Below are positions 32,710-40,635 of a stretch of DNA of 64,000 nt, piece after piece. Position 1 is the first letter of the stretch. Each line of letters starts with the position of its first letter. Under the pieces are notes generated by a model. It had not been told where the DNA came from. It saw only the letters and a program-made list of their open reading frames with translations, and did not search any database. Position numbers and translations under genes: made by a program. The DNA comes from Prochlorococcus sp. AG-449-J16 (GTDB lineage Bacteria > Cyanobacteriota > Cyanobacteriia > PCC-6307 > Cyanobiaceae): the NCBI GenBank assembly GCA_003209565.1, contig QCQK01000002.1:27637-91636 (forward strand), given 5' to 3'.

Positions 32710-32841
32710 ATGGTAAAGATAATCTTAATTGGAATTATTTTCGCGCTTGTATATTCTCAACCTGACCTTCGTCTTACAGTCGCAGATTGGTTAAAAACAG
32801 CTTCTGATTTTCTTATTGAATCAGTGCAAGTAAACCCTTGA
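32710..32841 (+). CDS. Small conserved-type protein, 43 aa
   Basis: A 43-residue product with a hydrophobic start (MVKIILIGIIFALVYS) and the tail QPDLRLTVADWLKTASDFL. This looks like a membrane-anchored microprotein. It lies alone between the DUF1499 gene and the channel gene. The remaining 183 bases to 33024 show no gene. Confidence 0.6.
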   Translation: MVKIILIGIIFALVYSQPDLRLTVADWLKTASDFLIESVQVNP

Positions 32842-33024
32842 ATTAATTTTTAATGAAGCACTAAAAAAGGCCTGAGACACTAATCATTTGTTTAATGCAT
32901 ACAGCTACGAAAATAAATATTATTAACCTGCTTAATATGTATTTCACTTAAACAAATAAATAGTTTTAGGAACATAATAGAAAATTTTTTTGAAATTTTT
33001 GAATAGTTAACGATAATAAGGGAT

Positions 33025-34080
33025 ATGAAGCTTAGATTATTCGAGTTCTATTTTATTAAAGACTATTTAAGGCCTTGGTTTGGTCTTATATATTCTTTAT
33101 TCTTTCTGTTTTTTTTAGGTGCAATTGGTTATCGAATAACAGAGGGATGGGAATGGAGTGATTGCTTATGGATGGTTCTGATCACAATAACCACTATTGG
33201 TTTTGGAGAAGTTCAACCTTTAAGTCCTGAAGGCAGGATCGTAACTGTTTTAGTAATCGTGGGCGGATTGATCTTTATTCAATTTACTTTTCAAAAAGCT
33301 GTTAGATTATTCGAATCCGGCTATTTTCAAAGAGTAAACGAATTACGTTTTAAAAGAATTCTTAGAAAAATGGAAAATCATGTAATTTTGTGCGGATATG
33401 GGAGAGTAGGTCAGGAAATATCTAACCAGATAAAAACACAAAATATTCCAATTATTGTTGTTGAGAGTGATGAAGATAGAAAAAAGATTGCTGAAGAAAA
33501 TGGTTTAGAAGTACTTTGTGCCGACGCCACTCTTGATGAGACTTTAAAACTGGCAGGATTAGAAAAATGCAAAAGTTTAGTTGTAACCTTACCTAATGAT
33601 GCTGCTAATTTATATGTTGTTTTAAGCGCTAAAGGGATAAGAAGTTCTATAAGAGTTATAGCAAGAGCTGGAACTGAAGAAGCCGCAAGTAAATTGAGAT
33701 TAGCCGGGGCAAGTATAGTTGTAAGCCCTTATATCGCAGCAGGAAGAGCAATGGCATCAATGGCTTTAAGACCAATAGCTATTGATTTCTTAGATCTTTT
33801 AGCAGGAAGTGAATGTGAAATTGAAGAATTTGAATTAAGTAATGATATTAGTCTTTTTGAAACAGCAGAGAAAAGATCACTTTCGGAACTTGGAATAGGC
33901 AAAAAGAGTGGGGCTAAAATATTAGCAATTAAAGAAAATGAAAAGTTGTTTACTAATCCCGGAGGTAATTTTATACTTCAACCAGGTCAGGTATTAATAG
34001 CATTTGGTAGTAAAGAACAGCTTAATATTTTGAACGGACTACTAGGAAATCTCGTTGTAGCAGTAGAGCTATTAAAGTAG
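33025..34080 (+). CDS. Potassium channel with RCK (TrkA-N/TrkA-C) domains
   Basis: The 351-residue protein has the two-helix pore layout: TM1 about residues 13-32, the filter ITTIGFGEV (about 50-60) and TM2 (about 70-90). It is followed by a Rossmann RCK domain starting NHVILCGYGRVGQE (about 115) and a TrkA-C domain at the C-terminus (about 265-350). The filter reads TIGFGE rather than TVGYGD, so selectivity may be altered. Likely an MthK/GsuK-type ligand-gated K+ channel. Confidence 0.92.
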   Translation: MKLRLFEFYFIKDYLRPWFGLIYSLFFLFFLGAIGYRITEGWEWSDCLWMVLITITTIGFGEVQPLSPEGRIVTVLVIVGGLIFIQFTFQKAVRLFESGYFQRVNELRFKRILRKMENHVILCGYGRVGQEISNQIKTQNIPIIVVESDEDRKKIAEENGLEVLCADATLDETLKLAGLEKCKSLVVTLPNDAANLYVVLSAKGIRSSIRVIARAGTEEAASKLRLAGASIVVSPYIAAGRAMASMALRPIAIDFLDLLAGSECEIEEFELSNDISLFETAEKRSLSELGIGKKSGAKILAIKENEKLFTNPGGNFILQPGQVLIAFGSKEQLNILNGLLGNLVVAVELLK

Positions 34081-34134
34081 ATAAATCGAGATTTAGAATT
34101 AATTGCTAAATTGATTGTGTGTGAAATAAATCAA

Positions 34135-34488
34135 ATGAAAATATCTAAATTTCTATTTGTAATTCCTTTAATAACTTTAATAATTATTCTTCAAACCTCT
34201 TTACATAATAGATATCTAATGGCTTCGGATATTAGAGATGGAGAAACAGTTTTTAGAAATGTTTGTGCAGGTTGCCATGTAAAAGGTGGATCAGTTGTTC
34301 TTAAAGGATCCAAATCATTAAAACTTTCAGACCTTGAAAAAAGAGGAATAGCAGATGTAAATTCAATAACAATAATTGCTAATGATGGGATTGGATTTAT
34401 GAAGGGTTACAAAAATAAATTGAGGGATGGAGAGGATAAGGTTCTTGCACAATGGATTATTCAAAATGCAGAAAAGGGTTGGAAGTAA
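34135..34488 (+). CDS. Class I cytochrome c, c6-like
   Basis: A signal-anchor N-terminus (about residues 1-28) precedes the heme-attachment motif CAGCH (residues 44-48). The axial Met is probably that of GIGFMKGY (about residue 93), and the C-terminus ends AEKGWK as in cytochrome c6. I chose the ATG at 34135, because the upstream TTG at 34111 adds residues before the signal. It resembles PetJ or its low-potential paralogs. The stop is immediately followed by the next gene. Confidence 0.85.
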   Translation: MKISKFLFVIPLITLIIILQTSLHNRYLMASDIRDGETVFRNVCAGCHVKGGSVVLKGSKSLKLSDLEKRGIADVNSITIIANDGIGFMKGYKNKLRDGEDKVLAQWIIQNAEKGWK

Positions 34489-34857
34489 ATGAAAAGCTTA
34501 TTTTTTGCATCGTTTTTATTTTTATTAGCTGAATATTCTTTTGCTGAGGAATTAATTAATTACACAATTACTTCTGACTCTCAAGTAAATACTTTAGAAG
34601 GTGATTTAGAGGCTATTGGAAATGTAGTCATTAAAAGTAATAGTGGTAATTTTGAGGCTTATTCTGACAAGCTTTCTTTTGACAAGGATGATAAATCTCT
34701 AAAACTTATTGGTAATGTTTATGTTAAAAATTTAGAGTCTGAGGGAATTGCAATTGAAGAAACATCTGGAGATGAATTGACAATATTTACTGATAAAGGA
34801 CTTTTTGAATTCAAATCTCAAAATAAAAACAGAGTAACAACAAAAATTAAATTCTAA
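34489..34857 (+). CDS. Exported LptA/OstA-like small protein
   Basis: A 122-residue protein with a signal peptide (residues 1-19, ending YSFA) and a repeated β-strand pattern: LEGDLEAIGNVVIKSNSGNFEAYSDKLSFD and LKLIGNVYVKN (segments around residues 36-82). This is the OstA/LptA β-jelly-roll pattern, which would suggest lipopolysaccharide transport in the periplasm. It follows the cytochrome gene without a gap. Confidence 0.6.
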   Translation: MKSLFFASFLFLLAEYSFAEELINYTITSDSQVNTLEGDLEAIGNVVIKSNSGNFEAYSDKLSFDKDDKSLKLIGNVYVKNLESEGIAIEETSGDELTIFTDKGLFEFKSQNKNRVTTKIKF

Positions 34858-35025
34858 ATAAAGAGTAGATATTTAATTGAGAATTTTAATTTCTAGCTGA
34901 GCTCTTAATGCCGATATATACATAATAATTTTATATATCAAAATAATTTGATTTTTATATCATTGAATTTTTAAATCACCTCTTGGCTGTAATTTATATT
35001 TAATAGACTGATTTCTCATTACAAA

Positions 35026-35997
35026 GTGGGCATTTTAAAAAAAATCCTTATTATTTTTTCTGCTATCTCATTAGTTCTCTATCAAGAAGCGATTGCTTCA
35101 AAAAGATTGAGCGGAGCAGGCGCTACATTTCCCTCTAAAATTTATACTAGGTGGTTTTTTGACTTAGCCAAATCAGGTGGACCAAGGGTTAATTACCAAG
35201 CAGTAGGTTCGGGCTCTGGAAGAAAAGCTTTTATAGACCAAACCGTAAACTTTGGTGCTTCTGATGATCCTATGAAGGCTAAGGATATAGAAAAGGTATC
35301 AAGAGGTTTAGTACAGATTCCTATGGTTGGAGGAACTATTGCTTTTGGTTATAACTATGATTGCGATTTGAAACTTACTCAAGAGCAAGCAGTACGAGTT
35401 GCAATGGGTATGGTTAAAAACTGGAAAGAATTAGGCTGTAAATCAGGAAAGTTAACTTGGACACATCGTTCTGATGGTTCAGGAACTACTAAGGCTTTCA
35501 CAAACTCTATGGAAGCATTTTCACCAACATGGACTTTAGGAACTGGTAAATCAGTTAAGTGGCTATCAGGCGTTGGTGCAAAAGGAAATTCTGGTGTTGC
35601 AGGTGTAATTCAAAACACTCCAGGAGCAATTGGTTATGTAAATCAGTCATATATTAAAGGTAATGTTAAGGCTGCTGCACTTCAAAATCTTTCAGGGGAG
35701 TTTCTAAAACCATCTGCAGAAGCAGGAGCTAAGGCTCTTAATGGTATTACTTTAGATGAAAATCTTGCGGGTAAAAATCCTAATCCAACAGCAAAAGGAG
35801 CGTACCCTATCGCTTCATTGACATGGATACTTGCTTACGAAAAAGGTAATGGTAGAAACACTAAAGCAATCAAACAAGCCTTTAAAACATTGTTAAGTGA
35901 TGAGTATCAAAATAAGGCTTCATCCCTTGGATTTATCCCCTTAAAAGGGAATATCCTTTTGAAATCAAGAGCTGCCGTTGAAAAAATAGGTAGTTAA
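35026..35997 (+). CDS. pstS: Phosphate ABC transporter, substrate-binding protein
   Basis: The 323-residue PstS starts at GTG, with a signal peptide ending near residue 24. The mature part starts SKRLSGAGATFPSKIY, with phosphate-site elements GSGSGRKAF, FGASDDPM and HRSDGSGTTKAF. Pst provides high-affinity phosphate uptake. It heads the operon pstS-pstC-pstA-pstB; the 104-base gap to pstC allows partial termination for higher PstS levels. Confidence 0.96.
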   Translation: MGILKKILIIFSAISLVLYQEAIASKRLSGAGATFPSKIYTRWFFDLAKSGGPRVNYQAVGSGSGRKAFIDQTVNFGASDDPMKAKDIEKVSRGLVQIPMVGGTIAFGYNYDCDLKLTQEQAVRVAMGMVKNWKELGCKSGKLTWTHRSDGSGTTKAFTNSMEAFSPTWTLGTGKSVKWLSGVGAKGNSGVAGVIQNTPGAIGYVNQSYIKGNVKAAALQNLSGEFLKPSAEAGAKALNGITLDENLAGKNPNPTAKGAYPIASLTWILAYEKGNGRNTKAIKQAFKTLLSDEYQNKASSLGFIPLKGNILLKSRAAVEKIGS

Positions 35998-36101
35998 ATT
36001 TTTTAATAGATGTCAAATTATCATGACTTTCATATACCTTTAAGTTCTCTTAAAGTCTTTTACAGCATTTAGTAGTAGATTTATAGAGATATTCTTTTTT
36101 T

Positions 36102-37049
36102 ATGGAAGAGAAATTAACTCTTTTCAAGAATCGTAAAAGATTCGGTATCGAAAAAAATATAGATATTATCTTCAAGAATACTGCTCTAGTCTTGTCTAGT
36201 TTCGTTGCAATAATACTTTTAGGAATAATTTTAGTGGTCTTTTTTCAGTCATTTGAATCCTTTTCAAGGTATGGATTGAAGTTTCTCGTAACCTCTGAAT
36301 GGAATCCTGTAAAAGATGAATACGGAGCTTTTACTGCAATATATGGCACATTGGTAACTTCATTTCTTTCGTTATTAATAACTATCCCTCTTGGAGTTGG
36401 AACTGCAATATTTATTACCGAGGACTTTGTCCCAAAAGTTTTTAGAGAAATAATAGGTTCTTTTGTTGAATTATTAGCAGCTATACCATCAGTTGTATTA
36501 GGACTTTGGGCGATATTTGTAATGGAACCTTTTTTTAGAGCCTTTTTTGTCTTTTTACATAATTTCTTTGGTTGGATACCATTATTTAGTACAGAACCTA
36601 CAGGTAGGAATTCCTTGTTAGCAATATTAATTTTAGTAGTTATGCTTTTGCCAATAGTGACTGCTATAGCAAGAGATTCTCTTAATCAAGTTCCTAAAAA
36701 GTTAAGAAATGCTGCCTATGGAATTGGAGCAAGTAGATGGAAAACAATATTTTCAGTAATCTTGCCAGCAGCATTATCAGGAATCATGGCGGGAGTTCTA
36801 TTGGCTTTAGGTAGGGCAATGGGAGAAACAATGGCTGTCACAATGATTATTGGTAATTCCAATGCATTTAGTTGGTCCCTTTTATCTCCTGGATATACCA
36901 TTTCCTCCATGCTCGCAAACCAGTTTGGTGAAGCTGATGGAAGTCAGGTTTCATCACTTTTTTATGCGGCTTTTGTACTGATGATACTTTCTTTAGTGGT
37001 CAATATCTTTGCTCAATGGCTAGTTAAGAAATTTAGTCTTAAATATTAG
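36102..37049 (+). CDS. pstC: Phosphate ABC transporter permease PstC
   Basis: A 315-residue inner-membrane permease with six hydrophobic segments. AIPSVVLGLWAIFV and the cytoplasmic EAA loop RNAAYGIGASRWKTIFSVILPAALSG (around residues 200-230) are typical of PstC. It pairs with PstA to form the channel. Confidence 0.95.
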   Translation: MEEKLTLFKNRKRFGIEKNIDIIFKNTALVLSSFVAIILLGIILVVFFQSFESFSRYGLKFLVTSEWNPVKDEYGAFTAIYGTLVTSFLSLLITIPLGVGTAIFITEDFVPKVFREIIGSFVELLAAIPSVVLGLWAIFVMEPFFRAFFVFLHNFFGWIPLFSTEPTGRNSLLAILILVVMLLPIVTAIARDSLNQVPKKLRNAAYGIGASRWKTIFSVILPAALSGIMAGVLLALGRAMGETMAVTMIIGNSNAFSWSLLSPGYTISSMLANQFGEADGSQVSSLFYAAFVLMILSLVVNIFAQWLVKKFSLKY

Positions 37050-37055
37050 ATAATT

Positions 37056-37949
37056 ATGAATTCACTTTATTACCAGAAAAGATTATCAAGAAATATAGGG
37101 GATAAATTCTTTACTTCTTTATCAGTAATTTGTGCATTGATAGCAATACTTCCTTTGATTTTTCTAGTGACCTATATCCTTTACAAAGGTGGATCTCAAA
37201 TCACACCAGAACTATTTACTTTAGAACCAAATCCTCCTGGAGATGATTTAGATGCAGGAGGTATTAATCCTGCATTAATAGGCACATTAATAATAACTAC
37301 CATTGCTTCAATTATTGCCATACCAGTAGGTGTTGGCGGTGGTATATATCTAGCTGAATACTCTAAAGGTGGTGCTTTTTCAAGATTTATCAGATTCGGG
37401 GTAAATGTTTTAGCTGGAGTACCCTCAATAATTGCCGGTGTATTTATTTATGCCTTAATTGTCTCTACAAAAATTTTATTTGGAAGTATGTATAGTGGCC
37501 TAGCAGGAGGAATGGCGCTTTCAATATTAATGTTGCCTACTGTGATTAAAACTACTGATGAAGGTTTAAAGTTGGTTCCGAATGAATTGAGATATGCCTC
37601 TCTTGGTGTTGGAGCAAGTATGTACACAACCATATTGAAAGTTACTTTGCCCTCTGCCTTTAGGTCTATTGCTACTGGTGTTGTACTTGGAATAGCAAGA
37701 GCTGCAGGTGAAACAGCACCTTTGATATTTACGGCTTTATTCTCTTACTACTACATAACTGGCTTTGGAGACTTGTTTTATGAGATGGGTTCTTTGGCTG
37801 TATTGATATACAACTTTGCTCTAGAACCATACGATGCACAGAATAAATTAGCCTGGGTGGCTTCCTTTATTCTTGTTTTGTCGATACTATCAGTAAATAT
37901 ATTTTCAAGGATATTGGCCGCTTTTACAGAGAAAACTAAGAGAGTATAA
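37056..37949 (+). CDS. pstA: Phosphate ABC transporter permease PstA
   Basis: A 297-residue permease with six hydrophobic segments, the PstA sequences GGINPALIGTLIITTIASI, AGVPSIIAGVF and the EAA loop RYASLGVGASMYTTILKVTLP, plus AAGETAPLIFTALF. It starts 6 bases after pstC, and pstB starts with no gap at 37950. Confidence 0.95.
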   Translation: MNSLYYQKRLSRNIGDKFFTSLSVICALIAILPLIFLVTYILYKGGSQITPELFTLEPNPPGDDLDAGGINPALIGTLIITTIASIIAIPVGVGGGIYLAEYSKGGAFSRFIRFGVNVLAGVPSIIAGVFIYALIVSTKILFGSMYSGLAGGMALSILMLPTVIKTTDEGLKLVPNELRYASLGVGASMYTTILKVTLPSAFRSIATGVVLGIARAAGETAPLIFTALFSYYYITGFGDLFYEMGSLAVLIYNFALEPYDAQNKLAWVASFILVLSILSVNIFSRILAAFTEKTKRV

Positions 37950-38759
37950 ATGATTAAAACTAATAAAAAAATACCAAAGAATATCATTTTGTCTCTTGAG
38001 AATGTTTCTATTAGCTATGGAACTTTTGAAGCTGTAAGAAATGTTTTTTGTAACTTTAAAAAAGGAAATATAACTTCTCTTATTGGCCCTTCAGGTTGTG
38101 GTAAATCAACTGTTCTGAGATCTTTAAATAGAATGAACGATTTAATTCCTAATTGTTCGTTAAAAGGGACTGTCCTTTTTGATGGAACTAATATTTACGA
38201 TAAAAGAGTAGATCCAGTTGAAGTAAGAAGAAGAATTGGGATGGTTTTTCAACAACCTAACCCTTTCCCTAAATCTATCTACGAAAATATTGCATTTGGG
38301 GCAAGAATTAATGGCTTTACTGGAGATATAGATGAATTAGTCGAAAGTTCACTTAGAAAGGCGGCATTATGGGACGAATGTAAGGATAAATTGAATGATA
38401 GTGGTTACTCATTATCTGGTGGACAACAACAAAGACTATGTATCGCTAGGACAATTGCAATTGAGCCTGAAATAATCCTCATGGATGAGCCATGTTCAGC
38501 TTTAGATCCAATCTCTACACTAAAAATAGAAGAGACTATGCATGAACTTAAGAAGAATTACACAATAATAATCGTTACCCATAATATGCAGCAGGCATTA
38601 AGAGTTAGCGATATGACGGCATTTTTTAATGCTATTGAATATGAAGATGGTGATGGAGGAAAAGTTGGTTATCTTGCAGAATTTAATTCGACAAAGAAAA
38701 TTTTTAATTCTCCCAAAGAAAAAACTACCCAGGAATACATATCTGGTAAATTTGGTTGA
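37950..38759 (+). CDS. pstB: Phosphate ABC transporter ATP-binding protein PstB
   Basis: A 269-residue ATPase with Walker [37 protein letters not shown], signature LSGGQQQR and Walker [13 protein letters not shown]. These are diagnostic of PstB. It ends the operon. No phoU, phoB or phoR gene follows. Confidence 0.97.
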   Translation: MIKTNKKIPKNIILSLENVSISYGTFEAVRNVFCNFKKGNITSLIGPSGCGKSTVLRSLNRMNDLIPNCSLKGTVLFDGTNIYDKRVDPVEVRRRIGMVFQQPNPFPKSIYENIAFGARINGFTGDIDELVESSLRKAALWDECKDKLNDSGYSLSGGQQQRLCIARTIAIEPEIILMDEPCSALDPISTLKIEETMHELKKNYTIIIVTHNMQQALRVSDMTAFFNAIEYEDGDGGKVGYLAEFNSTKKIFNSPKEKTTQEYISGKFG

Positions 38760-38866
38760 TGTTTAATTTTTACCTTTAAAGGAAATATTTTTACTTTCAA
38801 GAAAGCTTAGGGGTAGACAAACAGTATAAATACCTATATAGTTATTTCGAATTAGTAAGTTTATCT

Positions 38867-38956
38867 TTGAAAAACTATCCTTTTCTTCCTTTCTTAATTT
38901 TTGCAGGCGCTCTAATAACAACTGCAACAATAGGGTTGCCTGTATTTACTTCATAA
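38867..38956 (+). CDS. Candidate small single-span membrane protein, 29 aa
   Basis: A TTG-initiated frame for MKNYPFLPFLIFAGALITTA followed by TIGLPVFTS: one membrane helix with Pro-rich ends. It does not match any photosystem or cytochrome subunit I recognise. The start is uncertain, because the frame is open a little further upstream. Confidence 0.4.
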   Translation: MKNYPFLPFLIFAGALITTATIGLPVFTS

Positions 38957-38986
38957 TTTAAAAGTATTTCTATTTAGGTTAATCTT

Positions 38987-39139
38987 ATGGTTTCAATTAT
39001 AGATATAGAATTAATTGGAAGTCCTCATAAAACATTAATAAGAGGAAAATTATTTGACTTTATGAAAAAAAGAGAGAACATGAATCTGTGTGGGAGTGAA
39101 AAATCTGTATTACCACTATTAAAGGTGGTTAATTTCTAA
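38987..39139 (+). CDS. Small soluble protein, 50 aa
   Basis: A 50-residue product beginning MVSIIDIELIGSPHKTLIRG with a basic middle and one Cys. It starts 30 bases after the 29-residue frame and ends 10 bases before the next small gene. Function unknown. Confidence 0.5.
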   Translation: MVSIIDIELIGSPHKTLIRGKLFDFMKKRENMNLCGSEKSVLPLLKVVNF

Positions 39140-39149
39140 TTTATTTATC

Positions 39150-39296
39150 ATGGATAAAACTAAAGAACAGTTAGAAAAATTGAGAGAGGTTGCAGAAGCA
39201 TCTCTTACAAAAACGGATGAACTTCAAAAAGTTCTTGCTCAGATAGAAGCTTTAATGTCTAGAGAAGAATCACAAACATTATCAAAAAAGAAATAA
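39150..39296 (+). CDS. Small coiled-coil protein, 48 aa
   Basis: A 48-residue charged helical product starting MDKTKEQLEKLREVAEASLT, continuing with a heptad-like pattern and ending SKKK. Function unknown. Confidence 0.55.
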   Translation: MDKTKEQLEKLREVAEASLTKTDELQKVLAQIEALMSREESQTLSKKK

Positions 39297-39349
39297 TTAT
39301 TTAAAAAATAGTTTTAGGTTTTGTACTTTTAATTACACCTATAAAATTC

Positions 39350-39445
39350 CGTTGTAGTTATTAATTGGTTATGCAGAACCCGTTCCAAAGTTTTCTGTTA
39401 GGTCTCGAGGTCTTACCTTCTTTAAGTAAAAGACCTCTTTAATTT
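39350..39445 (+). ncRNA. Candidate small RNA with terminator
   Basis: Downstream of a -10-like TATAAAAT (39340-39347) lies a gene-free segment with a hairpin-forming CAGAAC...GTTTTCTG pair (about 39374-39399). A terminator hairpin follows. Position, structure and lack of a reading frame suggest a roughly 95-nt RNA. No sequence match to a known Yfr RNA was recognised. Confidence 0.3.
39407..39445 (+). terminator. Intrinsic terminator hairpin
   Basis: GAGGTCTT pairs with AAGACCTC (8 bp), extendable by TTA/TAA inside the loop, followed by TTTAATTT. It lies between convergent transcripts and may act on both strands. Confidence 0.6.
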
Positions 39446-39478
39446 GTCGGCTTTAATTATATTTTTTAATCTGCTTAT

Positions 39479-39781
39479 TTAGTTGGTTACTTTGTAAATT
39501 TCTTTCAAGCAGACATTAACATCGAAAGATTCAGTATTTACAACCTCTAATCCTGTTTTTTCTGTAACTTCAACAGTTGCATTGCATTCGTCTTGTTTAA
39601 GAGCCATGTAACTTGGCTTTTTGTCTTCTATATCTAATTCAACACTTGATTCAGTATCTTCTTTATATTGCTCCATTACTAGTGTAAGAGCCTCTATCTC
39701 AACGGAAAAATTATCATTTGCTTTTGCTCCAAATGATATGACAAGAAATGGAAATAAAATCAAAGCTATTAATTTTTTCAT
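39479..39781 (-). CDS. Small exported protein, 100 aa
   Basis: The product has a signal peptide (residues 1-21, MKKLIALILFPFLVISFGAK) and an acidic mature part with two Cys (DECNAT and NVCLKE) that could form a disulfide. No domain is recognised. It is expected in the periplasm. Confidence 0.65.
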   Translation of the reverse strand: MKKLIALILFPFLVISFGAKANDNFSVEIEALTLVMEQYKEDTESSVELDIEDKKPSYMALKQDECNATVEVTEKTGLEVVNTESFDVNVCLKEIYKVTN

Positions 39782-39984
39782 TTCTAAAAAATGTGTTTAT
39801 TTTTTTTATAACGTGGATTTTCTTCTAAAGAAAGGGGCATTGGATGTATAAATTTTTTTTATTTATTTTTACCTTTAAAAAAGGTTAGTAAAATTAGACT
39901 AATTGATAAAAAAAATAAACGAGACTTTAAGGTATAAATTGCTATATCTAATGAAAAATTTAGGCCCCTTTAATTGGATTTTTC

Positions 39985-40635
39985 TTAAGATTTTATTTCG
40001 ATAATTTCTTTCTCAGAAACAATTGCCCATTTTCTAAATGACTTTTTGCAGGGATATCCTCCTGTTAAGTCTCCAAATGCAGGCAAAAATAAAGTATTTT
40101 TATTCTTATCCATTGCAAAACATCTAAAAGATAATTTATCTCCATTGCTTTTTAAATAGATTTTTGGATGATAATGTCCACAAATATTCAAGGTTTTATT
40201 GTTTTCTAAATTAACTGGCTCATGGCTAAACATAATATTTTTAGATTTTCTAATGTCAAAAATTTTTATATTTTTAATATCACAACCTACATCATGATTT
40301 CCGAGGATGAGTTCAACATTAGTTTTTAGTATCTCAGGAAGATCCTCAACTTTTTTTTGAAGAGTTTTATCTATTGCATATTTGCTGTGGAATAAATCTC
40401 CCAATATTATTAACTTTTCAGGACTATATCTTTTTACTATTTTTTTTATTCTTGCGAAATTATTTATATCTGCATTATTAGTAAGAGGTATACCATTTTG
40501 CTGAAAATACTCAGCTTTCCCAAGATGAATATCGCATATTAACAATTCTTTTGTTTCAGGTAGAAATAAAGCTCTTGAGGGAAGCATCTCTAACAATGTA
40601 TCTTCCCAACTAAATTTAAAAGAACTTTTTTTCAT
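39985..40635 (-). CDS. pdeM: Ligase-associated DNA damage response phosphoesterase PdeM
   Basis: A 216-residue calcineurin-like metallophosphoesterase with motifs ICDIHLGK, LGDLFHSK, GNHDVG and CGHYHPKI. Together with the three upstream genes it forms the known ligase-associated four-gene cassette (TIGR04123 type for this member). It starts directly behind the helicase stop, one base apart. It probably processes DNA or nucleotide ends during repair; the substrate is not established by the sequence. Confidence 0.9.
   Translation of the reverse strand: MKKSSFKFSWEDTLLEMLPSRALFLPETKELLICDIHLGKAEYFQQNGIPLTNNADINNFARIKKIVKRYSPEKLIILGDLFHSKYAIDKTLQKKVEDLPEILKTNVELILGNHDVGCDIKNIKIFDIRKSKNIMFSHEPVNLENNKTLNICGHYHPKIYLKSNGDKLSFRCFAMDKNKNTLFLPAFGDLTGGYPCKKSFRKWAIVSEKEIIEIKS

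Noticed and set aside
34861..35025. Possible Pho boxes before pstS
   Set aside because: Several TTAA-containing stretches occur, but not at the regular 11-base spacing of tandem CTTAACCT-like repeats; the sequence is too AT-rich for this to be meaningful.
39871..39885. Short hairpin ACCTTT/AAAGGT as terminator
   Set aside because: Only 6 bp with no T-run on either strand behind it.
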